From the NCBI GenBank assembly GCA_008534395.1, contig SHMQ01000016.1, positions 1 through 52,527 on the forward strand: a DNA stretch of 52,527 nt, in the 5' to 3' direction. A program made the position numbers and the translations under genes. This DNA comes from Candidatus Acidulodesulfobacterium acidiphilum (GTDB lineage: Bacteria; SZUA-79; Acidulodesulfobacterales; Acidulodesulfobacteraceae). Of this stretch, positions 26,161 to 35,005 are shown in pieces; positions within the stretch are counted from its first letter, which is position 1, and each line of letters starts with the position of its first letter. The notes below the pieces were generated by a model. That model worked only from the letters and a program-made list of their open reading frames with translations, had not been told where the DNA came from and ran no database searches.

Positions 26161-27228
26161 TTGGTATTTAAAGGATACGAAGGAGTAATAAAAAGATATC
26201 GCGAATTTTTACCCGAAATTGACGAAAAATATATAATTACTATAAACGAAGGAAATACTCCGCTTATAAAAGCCCGCAATCTATGCGGGATAATAAATCC
26301 CGATATAGAAATATATTTTAAATACGAGGGTTTGAATCCGACAGGCTCTTTTAAAGACAGAGGGATGACTATGGCTGTATCAAAAGCCGTGTCTGACGGC
26401 TCCAAAGCCGTAATATGCGCTTCCACCGGAAATACTTCCGCCTCCGCTTCGGCTTATGCGGCTAGGGCGGGAATAAAATCTTTCGTTTTAATACCCGAAG
26501 GCAAAATAGCTACGGGTAAGCTGTCTCAGGCTTTAGTCCACGGAGCGTTAGTCATGCAAATTCAGGGAAATTTTGACGACGCTTTGGTAATTACGCGCGA
26601 GATAGCAAAAGATTACGACGTTACTTTGGTTAATTCCGTTAATCCGTTCAGACTAGAAGGGCAGAAGACCGCAAGTTTTGAAATAGCGGACGAACTCGGT
26701 ACCGCGCCGGATTACCATATTCTGCCCGTAGGAAACGCCGGAAATATAACTGCATACTGGAAAGGATACAAAGAATATCTCGCCGCAGGCAAAATAAAAA
26801 AACTTCCAAAAATGCTCGGTTTTCAGGCAGAAGGCGCCGCTCCCATAGTTTTAAACCATATAGTAAAGGAACCGCACACCGTTGCGACTGCGATAAGAAT
26901 AGGCAATCCCGCAAGCTGGCAGAAAGCTGTAGAAGCAAAAGAAGAGTCGGGCGGATTAATAGAATCGGTAAGCGATGAAGATATATTAAAGGCTTATGCT
27001 TTGCTGGCGGCAAGCGAAGGAGTTTTTTGCGAGCCTGCTTCGGCGATTACCCTTGCCGGATTAATCAAACTTAACGGACGCGGATTTTTTGAAAAAGGTT
27101 CGGTCTGCGTTTTGACTCTTACCGGCCACGGGCTTAAAGACCCCGGCAACGCCATAAAGGTTTCCAAAGAACCCGTCGTCGTTCCTTGCGATAAAAACTC
27201 GGTACTAAAAGCTATGGGCATAAAATAG
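26161..27228 (+). CDS. thrC: threonine synthase
   Basis: ThrC makes threonine from O-phosphohomoserine. The 355-aa protein begins at TTG 26161, right after GGAGGG; no better ATG is nearby. The PLP lysine is K65 in GSFKDRG, followed by the ASTGNTSASA loop. It is the short, bacterial type. It sits between hom and a phosphoglycerate-mutase-family gene, with no thrB in the window. Confidence 0.95.
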   Translation: MVFKGYEGVIKRYREFLPEIDEKYIITINEGNTPLIKARNLCGIINPDIEIYFKYEGLNPTGSFKDRGMTMAVSKAVSDGSKAVICASTGNTSASASAYAARAGIKSFVLIPEGKIATGKLSQALVHGALVMQIQGNFDDALVITREIAKDYDVTLVNSVNPFRLEGQKTASFEIADELGTAPDYHILPVGNAGNITAYWKGYKEYLAAGKIKKLPKMLGFQAEGAAPIVLNHIVKEPHTVATAIRIGNPASWQKAVEAKEESGGLIESVSDEDILKAYALLAASEGVFCEPASAITLAGLIKLNGRGFFEKGSVCVLTLTGHGLKDPGNAIKVSKEPVVVPCDKNSVLKAMGIK

Positions 27229-27235
27229 ATACAGT

Positions 27236-27305
27236 GCCGGAATTCAATTCTGGCCCTGTCACAAAATAGATAAATGGATAAAGGGACAGAATTCAATTCT
27301 GTCCC
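27236..27305 (+). repeat. two AATT-N-AATT palindromes after thrC
   Basis: Copy 3 is an imperfect palindrome at 27236-27254 (GCCGGAATT, C, AATTCTGGC). Copy 4 is perfect at 27283-27305 (GGGACAGAATT, C, AATTCTGTCCC), matching the 9.5 kb copy except for its central base. Short GTCACAAAATGGAT-like stretches repeat beside them (27258, 27308, 27322). Together with the element at 27364 they fill the 352-nt thrC-apgM gap, in which I see no gene. Confidence 0.65.
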
Positions 27306-27363
27306 CGTCACAAAATGGATAGTCACAAAATGGAAATTGCCGGTGTGAAAAAGTGTCAGGGGG

Positions 27364-27453
27364 AAAAGGTGTCAGATTTTATTTTTTTTGCATACTAAAC
27401 AGTCAATTAACATAAAAAGTTATTTGCAAAAAAAAATTAATCTGACACCTTTT
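27364..27453 (+). repeat. 90-bp inverted-terminal element, copy A
   Basis: The left end (27364-27378) AAAAGGTGTCAGATT is the reverse complement of the right end (27439-27453). Inner arms continue as TTTTTTTTGCA and TGCAAAAAAAA. The 32-nt centre matches, inverted, the centre of the element at 40538. A further truncated end (GACACCTTTTCCGG) is repeated just after at about 27468. The element has no coding capacity and resembles a MITE or REPIN mobilised in trans. Confidence 0.6.
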
Positions 27454-27580
27454 CCGGAATCTGACACATGACACCTTTTCCGGAATCGAAACAATATAAT
27501 TTAATTGACTTTTTATCTTTTTAGGCACCGCCAAAGCATACGGCGACCACAAATTGAAAAAGGAGGATTTATTTAATTAG

Positions 27581-28819
27581 ATGAATAAACATAAATACGT
27601 TATTTTATGCCCCGACGGCATGGCCGATACCCCGTTATCCGAACTCGGCGGCAAGACGCCCCTTGAGTACGCTAAAACGCCGAATATGGATTCCGTGGCG
27701 GCAAGAGGAGTTACCGGTTTAATGAAAACTATTCCGGACGGATGTCTTCCCGGCAGTGATATAGGTTCTATGTCGATACTCGGATATGATCCTTTAAATT
27801 ATTATACCGGAAGGTCGCCTCTCGAAGCCGCAAGCATGGGCGTCGAACTCGGCAAAGACGACGTTGCGTTCAGGCTTAATCTAGTAAATATACTTGAGAA
27901 AAACGGCAAAAAATATATGCACGACTATTCCGGCGGACATATTACCACTGAAGAGGCAAAGCAGATTATTGAAACTTTTCGGAAAGAACTCGGCGGCGAC
28001 AGGTTCCGTTTTTACCCCGGCGTCAGCTACAGGCATCTTCTCGTAGTCAAAAATATAGACATAAACGGTCTTCAAACGGTTGCGCCGCATGACATTCCCG
28101 ATTTGCAGATAGACGAATATATTCCTCACGGCACGGCTTCAAGTTCCGAAATAGTCGAAATAATGAAAAAAGCAGAAAAAATATTAGAAAATCACGAAGT
28201 AAACAAAAAAAGAATCGCCGCAGGTAAATTGCCGGCAAATTCAATTTGGCTCTGGGGACAGGGATATAAACCTTCCATGCCGACCATGAAAGAAGCTTAC
28301 GGACTTGAAGGTTCGGTTATTTCCGCCGTAGATTTGGTAAAAGGTATAGGAAAATATGCCGGACTTAAAGTTATAGACGTTCCAGGCGCTACCGGATATT
28401 TGGATACCAATTATGCAGGTAAAGTAGAATACGGGATGAAATCTTTAAATGGCGGAGATTTTGTTTATATTCACGTAGAAGCGACCGACGAAGCTTCACA
28501 TGAAGGAAAAATAGATTTAAAACTTAAAGCTATAGAAGATTTCGACAAATTTATCGCCGGAGGAGTGCTTGAAGGACTTAAGAAATTCGGCGATTATACG
28601 GTAATGATTTTGCCGGACCATTACAATCAGGTTAAATTAAAAAAGCATACTCCGGAACCGGTGCCGTTCTGCGGTTTTTCTACTAAAACGGAAAAACAGG
28701 CGGCAGATAAATACTCATCCGTTAATTATTCCGAAACGTTAGCGCAAAACAGCGGTTTATTTTTTGACTCCGGTTCTAAACTGTTTAAATATTTTTTAAA
28801 CGATTTTAACCGGCAATAA
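27581..28819 (+). CDS. archaeal-type phosphoglycerate mutase family; probable homoserine kinase
   Basis: The 412-aa protein belongs to the alkaline-phosphatase-superfamily aPGM group: CPDGMADTPLSELGG at the N-terminus, GSDIGSMSILGYDP for the nucleophile loop, and HVEATDEASHEG and LPDHYN for metal binding. The family includes cofactor-independent phosphoglycerate mutases and a subgroup proposed as an alternative homoserine kinase. Here it follows hom and thrC, and no thrB is seen, so the kinase role is favoured by context. Sequence alone does not separate the two. GGAGG is about 13 nt before the ATG. Confidence 0.75.
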   Translation: MNKHKYVILCPDGMADTPLSELGGKTPLEYAKTPNMDSVAARGVTGLMKTIPDGCLPGSDIGSMSILGYDPLNYYTGRSPLEAASMGVELGKDDVAFRLNLVNILEKNGKKYMHDYSGGHITTEEAKQIIETFRKELGGDRFRFYPGVSYRHLLVVKNIDINGLQTVAPHDIPDLQIDEYIPHGTASSSEIVEIMKKAEKILENHEVNKKRIAAGKLPANSIWLWGQGYKPSMPTMKEAYGLEGSVISAVDLVKGIGKYAGLKVIDVPGATGYLDTNYAGKVEYGMKSLNGGDFVYIHVEATDEASHEGKIDLKLKAIEDFDKFIAGGVLEGLKKFGDYTVMILPDHYNQVKLKKHTPEPVPFCGFSTKTEKQAADKYSSVNYSETLAQNSGLFFDSGSKLFKYFLNDFNRQ

Positions 28820-28845
28820 AAATATATAAACTAAAAAGAGGTGAG

Positions 28846-28932
28846 GAAAAAGGTGTCAGATTAATTTTACGCAACAATCTGATGTTAATTGCTACTTTTC
28901 GTAAACGTAAAATAAAATCTTACGCTTTTTTC
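28846..28932 (+). repeat. inverted-terminal element, copy B (decayed)
   Basis: The left end at 28846-28873 is nearly identical to the left end of the copy at 40538 (GAAAAAGGTGTCAGATT then AATTTTACGCA). The right end (28906-28932) keeps CGTAAAATAAAATCT but then reads TACGCTTTTTTC where the intact copy has GACACCTTTTTC. The centre retains GTTAATTG. It lies right after apgM. Confidence 0.55.
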
Positions 28933-29009
28933 TTAAACGTTTTTCCAATCGTTAGAACATATTATAGAGGTTTTTTGTTCTATTGCATGATTAAAGTTTT
29001 TATTTTTGC

Positions 29010-29038
29010 TTGATTTTAAAAAAATGTTTTATTATAAT
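29010..29038 (+). promoter_or_regulatory. sigma70 promoter before carbonic anhydrase
   Basis: TTGATT (29010-29015), a 17-nt spacer and a perfect TATAAT (29033-29038). The spacer and flanks are repeated almost exactly 743 bp downstream before icd. Confidence 0.65.
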
Positions 29039-29098
29039 AAGAACTAATTTTTTATAATAATTCGTTTTAAAATCAATAATAAATAATAGGTCGCAGTT

Positions 29099-29734
29099 AT
29101 GGCAAGTTTATTTGACGGAGTTATCGATTTCAATAATAACGAGTATAAAAAATACAGCGAACTATTTAAGAAAATAGCGGATGGACAGAGTCCGCACACG
29201 CTTTTTATCGGATGTTCCGATTCCAGAGTTGTTCCCACCTTAATAACTAAGTCTCTCCCCGGCGAACTTTTCGTCGTCAGAAATATAGCAAATTTAGTGC
29301 CTCCATATAGAAACGTAGCCGAATATCTTGCGACGACTTCGGCTATAGAATATGCAATAAATGTTTTAAAAGTCAGTAATATAGTAGTATGCGGACATTC
29401 AAACTGCGGAGGATGCAGGGCTCTATATATGTCTGACCAGGATTTAAAACATATTCCGCATACAAAAAAATGGCTTGAGCTTGCAGGCAGCGCAAAAAAA
29501 ATAGTATCCGAACACATCAGGAAAGCGGGCGAAAACGGCGAAAAATTTACGGAAAAACAGATAGCGGCGCTTACCGAAAGGGAAAATATAAAAGAACAGC
29601 TTAAACACCTTAATTCTTATCCTTATATTAAAGAAAATAAAGATATAAATATATACGGATGGCATTACGATATAGAAACCGGAGATGTTTATAACTATTC
29701 GTTCGGCGGAGATATTTTTGAAAAAATAAATTAA
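29099..29734 (+). CDS. beta-class carbonic anhydrase
   Basis: It interconverts CO2 and bicarbonate in the cytoplasm. The 211-aa protein has the zinc ligands C39, H100 and C103 (GCSDSR and CGHSNCGG) and the Asp41/Arg43 dyad of beta-type enzymes. Its position at the head of isocitrate dehydrogenase, the two biotin carboxylase subunits and citryl-CoA enzymes suggests it supplies bicarbonate for carboxylation. It has its own promoter. Confidence 0.94.
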   Translation: MASLFDGVIDFNNNEYKKYSELFKKIADGQSPHTLFIGCSDSRVVPTLITKSLPGELFVVRNIANLVPPYRNVAEYLATTSAIEYAINVLKVSNIVVCGHSNCGGCRALYMSDQDLKHIPHTKKWLELAGSAKKIVSEHIRKAGENGEKFTEKQIAALTERENIKEQLKHLNSYPYIKENKDINIYGWHYDIETGDVYNYSFGGDIFEKIN

Positions 29735-29752
29735 TGTTTTTATTTTTTTTGC

Positions 29753-29781
29753 TTGATTTTAAAAAAATGTTTTATTATAAT
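29753..29781 (+). promoter_or_regulatory. sigma70 promoter before icd
   Basis: TTGATT (29753-29758), 17-nt spacer, perfect TATAAT (29776-29781). It is the same sequence as at 29010-29038 and differs upstream by a longer T-run. It begins 19 nt after the carbonic anhydrase stop. Confidence 0.65.
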
Positions 29782-29856
29782 CAATGCCATCATATTTTTT
29801 AATCCGTTTAATTTAATAATTAATTAAAATAACGATAATTTTAAAAGGAATATATA

Positions 29857-31116
29857 ATGAAAAACGAAAACGTTTTTTTATGGGACGGTAAAATAAACAT
29901 ACCTAAAGACGGCAAATTTATAACATTAAAAAGCGACCATAGCTTAGAAGTGCCTAATAATCCTATAATACCTTTTATAAGCGGAGACGGCATAGGTCCG
30001 GAGATTACTCCCGTAATGCTTAACGTAGTAAATGCCGCAATGAAAAAAGCTTACGGAGATTCAAAAAAAATATACTGGGTAGAAGCAGTCGCAGGAGACA
30101 AAGCAGAATCTAACGGTTTGGAAAGAATGCCCGCGGAGACTTTAGAAATACTTAAACGCAGCGTGGTTTCCATAAAAGGTCCGCTCGGAACTCCGGTAGG
30201 CAAACCCGGAAAATCTTTAAATTCGATATTAAGGCAGTCTATGGATTTTTATTCTGCTATCAGGCCTGTTTATTATCTCGGTCAGCCTACGCCTATTCCC
30301 GACCCTGAAAGAGTGGACGTTACTATTTTCAGGGAAAATTCCGACGACGTATATATGGCTATAGAATATATGGCAGGTTGCGAAGGCGCAAAAAAGGTGC
30401 GCAATTTCTTTATTAAAGAAATGGGGGTCAAAGAAGACGCAATACCTGAAGATGCAGGAATCACTATAAAGCCCATGAGCGAATTTAAGACTAAAAGGCA
30501 CGTAAAAAAGGCTTTCAGATATGCTATAGATAACGGTAAAAAATCTATAGCCGTTGCAGGTAAGGGTAATATAATGAAAGCTACCGAAGGCGCATTTTTA
30601 AACTGGGCGTTCGAAGTAGCAAAAGAAGACGAATTTAAAGATAAAATTTCAACGGAAGCAGGTGCGACCGGAAAAATAAAATTATCCAAAGTTATTACCG
30701 ACCAGATGCTTATGCAGTTGGTTTTAAATCCGAATGCATACGACGTTATTATTACGCAAAATTTAAACGGCGATTATATTTCCGACCTTGCTTCGGCGTT
30801 AGTCGGCGGACCGGGTTTCGTGCCTAGCGGTAATATCGGCGATGGCTACGCTCTTTTTGAAAGCACGCACGGCGTAGGCATGGATATCGCAGGCAAGGGG
30901 ATAGCGAACCCGCTTTCTATTACTCTTTCAGGAGCTATGATGCTTGAATATATAGGTTTTAACGAAGCTGCAAAGCTTGTTTACGATGCCGTGAAAAGAA
31001 CTATTTATCAGGGCAACGGCACGAGGGATATTTACACAGGTTTTGAAAAATTGGACAAAAAAGCCGTTGAACTAAGCACCGTAGAGTTTGGTCAACATAT
31101 AATAAAAGAGATTTAA
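29857..31116 (+). CDS. icd: isocitrate dehydrogenase, probably NAD-type
   Basis: The 419-aa protein fits the homodimeric bacterial isocitrate dehydrogenase family (GDGIGPEI at 43-50, SLNSILRQ at 120-127, STHGVGMDIAGKGIANP). At the cofactor site the residues aligned with E. coli K344, Y345 and V351 are D343, I344 and A350, the trio of NAD-dependent members. In an oxidative TCA cycle it makes 2-oxoglutarate. Next to carboxylase genes it may instead reduce oxalosuccinate to isocitrate. The downstream genes osmC, cfiB and cfiA are on the same strand with short gaps. Confidence 0.92.
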   Translation: MKNENVFLWDGKINIPKDGKFITLKSDHSLEVPNNPIIPFISGDGIGPEITPVMLNVVNAAMKKAYGDSKKIYWVEAVAGDKAESNGLERMPAETLEILKRSVVSIKGPLGTPVGKPGKSLNSILRQSMDFYSAIRPVYYLGQPTPIPDPERVDVTIFRENSDDVYMAIEYMAGCEGAKKVRNFFIKEMGVKEDAIPEDAGITIKPMSEFKTKRHVKKAFRYAIDNGKKSIAVAGKGNIMKATEGAFLNWAFEVAKEDEFKDKISTEAGATGKIKLSKVITDQMLMQLVLNPNAYDVIITQNLNGDYISDLASALVGGPGFVPSGNIGDGYALFESTHGVGMDIAGKGIANPLSITLSGAMMLEYIGFNEAAKLVYDAVKRTIYQGNGTRDIYTGFEKLDKKAVELSTVEFGQHIIKEI

Positions 31117-31184
31117 AAATACAGAATAAATATAATTTAAAACGATAATTTAAAATAAGATTTTAAATCAATTCCGGAGGCTAT

Positions 31185-31592
31185 ATGAAATTAACCGTTA
31201 AACAAAAAGAAGATTTTCATTTTGTCGGCAAGAGCGAATCCGGCGAAATTAATATAGATGCGGCAGGATACGTCGGCGGCAAGGGAAGGGGAATAAGACC
31301 TCCAGAGTTATTCTTATATTCTATTGCAGGCTGCATGGGAATACATGCATACGAAGCGCTTCATAAAATGGGCAAACATGTAGAAGACGTAATTGTCGAT
31401 ACCGACAGTGAAAGAAGGGAAGAAAAACCGAAGGTATTCACGAAAATAATGTTAAGCTTTACAGTAAAAGGCAAAGGAATAACCGAAGAAGACGTTAAAA
31501 AAGCCGTAGAAGAAGCTCTTACCAGTTCCTGCAGCATTGCTTATTTAGTAAACAAAGCTTGCCCTATAACCTACAGCATTAAACTTGGTTAG
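31185..31592 (+). CDS. OsmC/Ohr family protein
   Basis: A 135-aa OsmC-like protein has the two conserved cysteines C50 (IAGCMGIHAYEAL) and C116 (TSSCSIAYLVNK) that in Ohr and OsmC form the thiol peroxidase site. The family reduces organic hydroperoxides, but many short YhfA-type members are uncharacterised. It lies between icd and cfiB with GGAGG. Its role in this block is unknown; protecting oxygen-sensitive enzymes is a guess. Confidence 0.8.
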   Translation: MKLTVKQKEDFHFVGKSESGEINIDAAGYVGGKGRGIRPPELFLYSIAGCMGIHAYEALHKMGKHVEDVIVDTDSERREEKPKVFTKIMLSFTVKGKGITEEDVKKAVEEALTSSCSIAYLVNKACPITYSIKLG

Positions 31593-31636
31593 TATCCAAG
31601 TGAACCGAATTAATCTGACGGAGGATTTTTAAAATA

Positions 31637-33055
31637 ATGTTTAATAAAATTTTAGTAGCGAACAGGGGCGAAATAGCCTGCAGAATAATAAGGGCGTCGA
31701 AAGAGCTCGGCATACCCACTGCGGCTATTTTTTCCGACGTAGAACCGACAGCGCGGCACGTAAAAATGGCCGACGAAGCTTATATGATAGGCGCAAACCC
31801 TCTCGATACTTATCTTAACTATCAGCTTATAATAGACCTTGCAAAATCTATAGGAGCGGACGCAATTCATCCAGGTTACGGATTTCTTGCCGAAAACGAA
31901 GATTTTGCAAAAGCCGCCGAAGACAATAATATTAATTTTATCGGACCTTCGTCGGAAGTTATAAGGCTTATGGGCGATAAAGCAAGGTCGAAAGAAATTA
32001 TGAAAAAAGCCGGCGTTATTACCGTTCCTGGCAGCGACGGCATATTAAAATCTGCCGAAGAAGCACTTGAAATAGCGGAAAAAATAGGTTATCCCGTTCT
32101 TCTTAAGGCTACCGCTGGCGGAGGAGGCAGAGGAATAAGGTTATGCCGCAATGCCGGAGAAGTAAAGACCAATTATGAAAACGCTTACGCTGAAGCGCTT
32201 AAAGCATTCGGCAACGGAGAACTGCTTTTAGAAAAGTTTATCGAAAATCCGAAACATATCGAGTTCCAAATTCTCGGCGATAAATTCGGCAACGTAGTTC
32301 ATCTTGGCGAAAGAGACTGTTCTATTCAGAGAAAAAATCAAAAAATGATAGAAATAGCGCCGTCTATGGTTTTAACCGAAGAAAAACGTAAATTTTACGG
32401 CGATGCCGCTGTTAAGGCATGCAGGGATATAGGCTATTACAGCGCAGGCACCATGGAATTCGTTTCCGATTTGTCGGGTAATATATATTTTATAGAAATG
32501 AACACGAGGGTTCAGGTAGAACATCCCGTTACCGAAAGCATTACCGGATTCGACATAGTTAAAGAGCAGATTAAAATCGCCGCCGGCAATAAATTATCAA
32601 TAAAACAGGAAGACGTCAAGCTAAAGGGATTTGCCATAGAATGCAGAATAAATGCGGAAGACCCGAAAAACGATTTTCGTCCGAGCATCGGCACTATAGA
32701 ACGCTATTACGTTCCAGGAGGCAACGGTATAAGAATAGAAAGCGCGGCATCGGTAGGCTTTGAAGTAACTCCTTATTACGATTCTATGATCGGCAAATTA
32801 ATCTGCTGGGGCAATACGTTTGAAGAAGCTATAAGCAGAACTTATGAAGCATTAGAAACTTACGAAATTAAAGGCATTAAAACGACGATACCTATTATAA
32901 AAAAGATAATTAAAAAAGATAATTTTAAAACTGGACTTTTTTCCACTAATTATTTAAAAGAAAATCCGGATGTTTTTGAATATGAAGTGCAGAGAGATAA
33001 AGAAGATTTTGTAGCTTTTATTAGCGCCGCCTTGTCGGCGTATCACGGTTTATAG
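31637..33055 (+). CDS. cfiB: biotin carboxylase subunit, CfiB/PycA type
   Basis: The 472-aa protein is a complete biotin carboxylase: ATP-grasp fold with the glycine loop KATAGGGGRG, EMNTRVQVEHPVTE and NAEDP. It carboxylates biotin with bicarbonate and ATP. The same core occurs in acetyl-CoA, pyruvate and 2-oxoglutarate carboxylases. Length 472 aa, the adjacent 637-aa carboxyltransferase and the neighbouring icd and citryl-CoA genes favour the 2-oxoglutarate carboxylase small subunit. Pyruvate carboxylase subunit A is the alternative. GGAGG precedes the ATG. Confidence 0.8.
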   Translation: MFNKILVANRGEIACRIIRASKELGIPTAAIFSDVEPTARHVKMADEAYMIGANPLDTYLNYQLIIDLAKSIGADAIHPGYGFLAENEDFAKAAEDNNINFIGPSSEVIRLMGDKARSKEIMKKAGVITVPGSDGILKSAEEALEIAEKIGYPVLLKATAGGGGRGIRLCRNAGEVKTNYENAYAEALKAFGNGELLLEKFIENPKHIEFQILGDKFGNVVHLGERDCSIQRKNQKMIEIAPSMVLTEEKRKFYGDAAVKACRDIGYYSAGTMEFVSDLSGNIYFIEMNTRVQVEHPVTESITGFDIVKEQIKIAAGNKLSIKQEDVKLKGFAIECRINAEDPKNDFRPSIGTIERYYVPGGNGIRIESAASVGFEVTPYYDSMIGKLICWGNTFEEAISRTYEALETYEIKGIKTTIPIIKKIIKKDNFKTGLFSTNYLKENPDVFEYEVQRDKEDFVAFISAALSAYHGL

Positions 33056-33073
33056 TCTATAACGGAGGAATAA

Positions 33074-34987
33074 ATGAAAAATATCGAAACTATGTTGCAA
33101 GAAGGCTCGATAGAAATCGCAAAGCCTAAAAAGATTTTAATTACCGATTTAACCGCAAGGGACGGACAGCAGTGTAAGCTGGCGACGAGGGTTACGACTG
33201 ACGATTTGCTTCCTTTATGCGAAAAAATGGATAAAGCAGGACTTTACGCTTTCGAGGCATGGGGCGGAGCGACGTACGACGTCTGCCTAAGATACTTAAA
33301 AGAAGACCCGTGGGAAAGGCTCAGAAGAATTAAAGCCGTGATGCCGAATACAAAAATACAGATGCTGTTTAGAGGACAGAGCATAGTGGGCTATAGACCT
33401 AGAGCCGACAAGGTGGTTTACAAGTTTGTCGAAAAAGCCCTTAAAAACGGTATTACCGTTTTCAGGGTGTTCGACTCTTTAAACGATAACCGCAATATCG
33501 AAGTCGCATGCAAGGTTATTAAGGAACTCGGCGGAGAATGTCATGCGGAAATAAGCTATACCAAAAGCCCCGTTCATACATACGAAAAATGGATGCAATA
33601 CGCAGACGAACTTTTAGAAATAGCGCCTGACTGGATTTCCTTTAAAGACGCTACCGGTATAATAATGCCGTTAGATACTTACAACATAATAAAAGGAATG
33701 AAAGAAAAAGTTGGAGACAAAATAAAAATTTTGTTTCACAATCACGATATGAGCGGAACAGCCATAATGAATCATATGATGGCGATATATGCCGGCGTGG
33801 ACATGCTGGATACGGTTCTTTCTCCTCTTGCTTTCGGTTCTTCGCATCCGGCTACGGAAAGCGTAGTCGCCGCGCTTCAAGGCACGCCTTACGATACGGG
33901 CATAGATTTAAAAATCTTGGAGGAAGCAGCAGCTTTAACCGGAATTATAAGGAAAAATTATAAAAAATACGAAACTGAATACGGCGGAGTCAACGCAAAA
34001 GTTCTTATCCATAAAATACCCGGCGGTATGATTTCAAATATGACGGCTCAGTTAAAAGAGGCTAACGCTATCGATAAAATGGAAGAGGTTCTTAAAGAAA
34101 CTCCGAACGTCGAAAAAGACCTTGGTTACCCCCCACTTTTAACACCTTCGTCTCAAATAGTCGGCGTTCAGGCTGTTTTAAACGTTATATCCGGCGAAAG
34201 ATACAAGATGATAACGAAAGAGGTAAGAGATTATATAGAAGGCAAATACGGCACGCCTCCGGGACCGGTGTCTAAAGATCTTGTCGAAAAAATTATGGGA
34301 CCAGGCGGCAAACCGGATTATTCAAAGCGTCCAAGCGACAGCGCAGACGTAAACGAATGGGATAAGGCGGTTAAAGAACTCGGTTCGCTTGCAAAATCCG
34401 ACGAGGATATTCTTCTTTACGTCTTGTTCCCGCTTCAGGCTATGGAATTTTTGAAAGCAAGGGAAAACGGAGAGTTAGAAACGCCGGAAGTGACGCCGGG
34501 TACCGAAGACATGATAGAAACCCGCGCAGGAGTTATCGAAAATACGGCGCCGGTGGAGTTTGACGTTACATATCACGGCGATAAATTTAACGTAAAAATT
34601 GAAGGCGTAACTCCAAATCAGGAAGAAGGCAAACCCAGAAAATATTATGTAAGGGTAGGCGGTAAATTAGAAGAAATACAGCTTTTTCCCAAAGTAGAAG
34701 CGGTAATCGGCGGAAAAGCCGGCGGTTCTAAGACCTCCGCGGGAGGCGCATCTAACGGTAAAAGAGGTATCGAAGCAGGAGACGTTACTCCTCCTATGCC
34801 GGGCAAAGTTGCTAAGATATTAGTAAAAGAGGGAGATAAAGTAACGAAAGGACAGACCGTCGCTATGGTCGAAGCCATGAAAATGGAAAATGAAATACAC
34901 GCCGCGGCAGATGGTACGGTTAAAGCGATTTACGTTAAAGTAGGCGATAATATTACGCCGGACGATCCGCTGTTAAATATAGGATAA
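33074..34987 (+). CDS. cfiA: carboxyltransferase with biotin domain, CfiA-like
   Basis: The 637-aa chain has an HMGL-like carboxyltransferase domain (about 20-300), a conserved PYC_OADA region, and a C-terminal biotinyl domain with VEAMKMENE, biotin Lys about 603. The metal-site segment reads RDGQQC (29-34) where pyruvate carboxylase and oxaloacetate decarboxylase typically have RDAHQS or RDGHQS. By that motif, its length and the rTCA neighbours I call it 2-oxoglutarate carboxylase large subunit, which makes oxalosuccinate. A pyruvate carboxylase is the main alternative. It follows cfiB by 18 nt. Confidence 0.75.
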   Translation: MKNIETMLQEGSIEIAKPKKILITDLTARDGQQCKLATRVTTDDLLPLCEKMDKAGLYAFEAWGGATYDVCLRYLKEDPWERLRRIKAVMPNTKIQMLFRGQSIVGYRPRADKVVYKFVEKALKNGITVFRVFDSLNDNRNIEVACKVIKELGGECHAEISYTKSPVHTYEKWMQYADELLEIAPDWISFKDATGIIMPLDTYNIIKGMKEKVGDKIKILFHNHDMSGTAIMNHMMAIYAGVDMLDTVLSPLAFGSSHPATESVVAALQGTPYDTGIDLKILEEAAALTGIIRKNYKKYETEYGGVNAKVLIHKIPGGMISNMTAQLKEANAIDKMEEVLKETPNVEKDLGYPPLLTPSSQIVGVQAVLNVISGERYKMITKEVRDYIEGKYGTPPGPVSKDLVEKIMGPGGKPDYSKRPSDSADVNEWDKAVKELGSLAKSDEDILLYVLFPLQAMEFLKARENGELETPEVTPGTEDMIETRAGVIENTAPVEFDVTYHGDKFNVKIEGVTPNQEEGKPRKYYVRVGGKLEEIQLFPKVEAVIGGKAGGSKTSAGGASNGKRGIEAGDVTPPMPGKVAKILVKEGDKVTKGQTVAMVEAMKMENEIHAAADGTVKAIYVKVGDNITPDDPLLNIG

Positions 34988-35005
34988 GAGGATAAAGTGC
35001 GACCG

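Noticed and set aside
27229-27580. CRISPR-like array after thrC
   Set aside because: Repeats are palindromic, of unequal spacing and of two unrelated kinds, and there are no cas genes.
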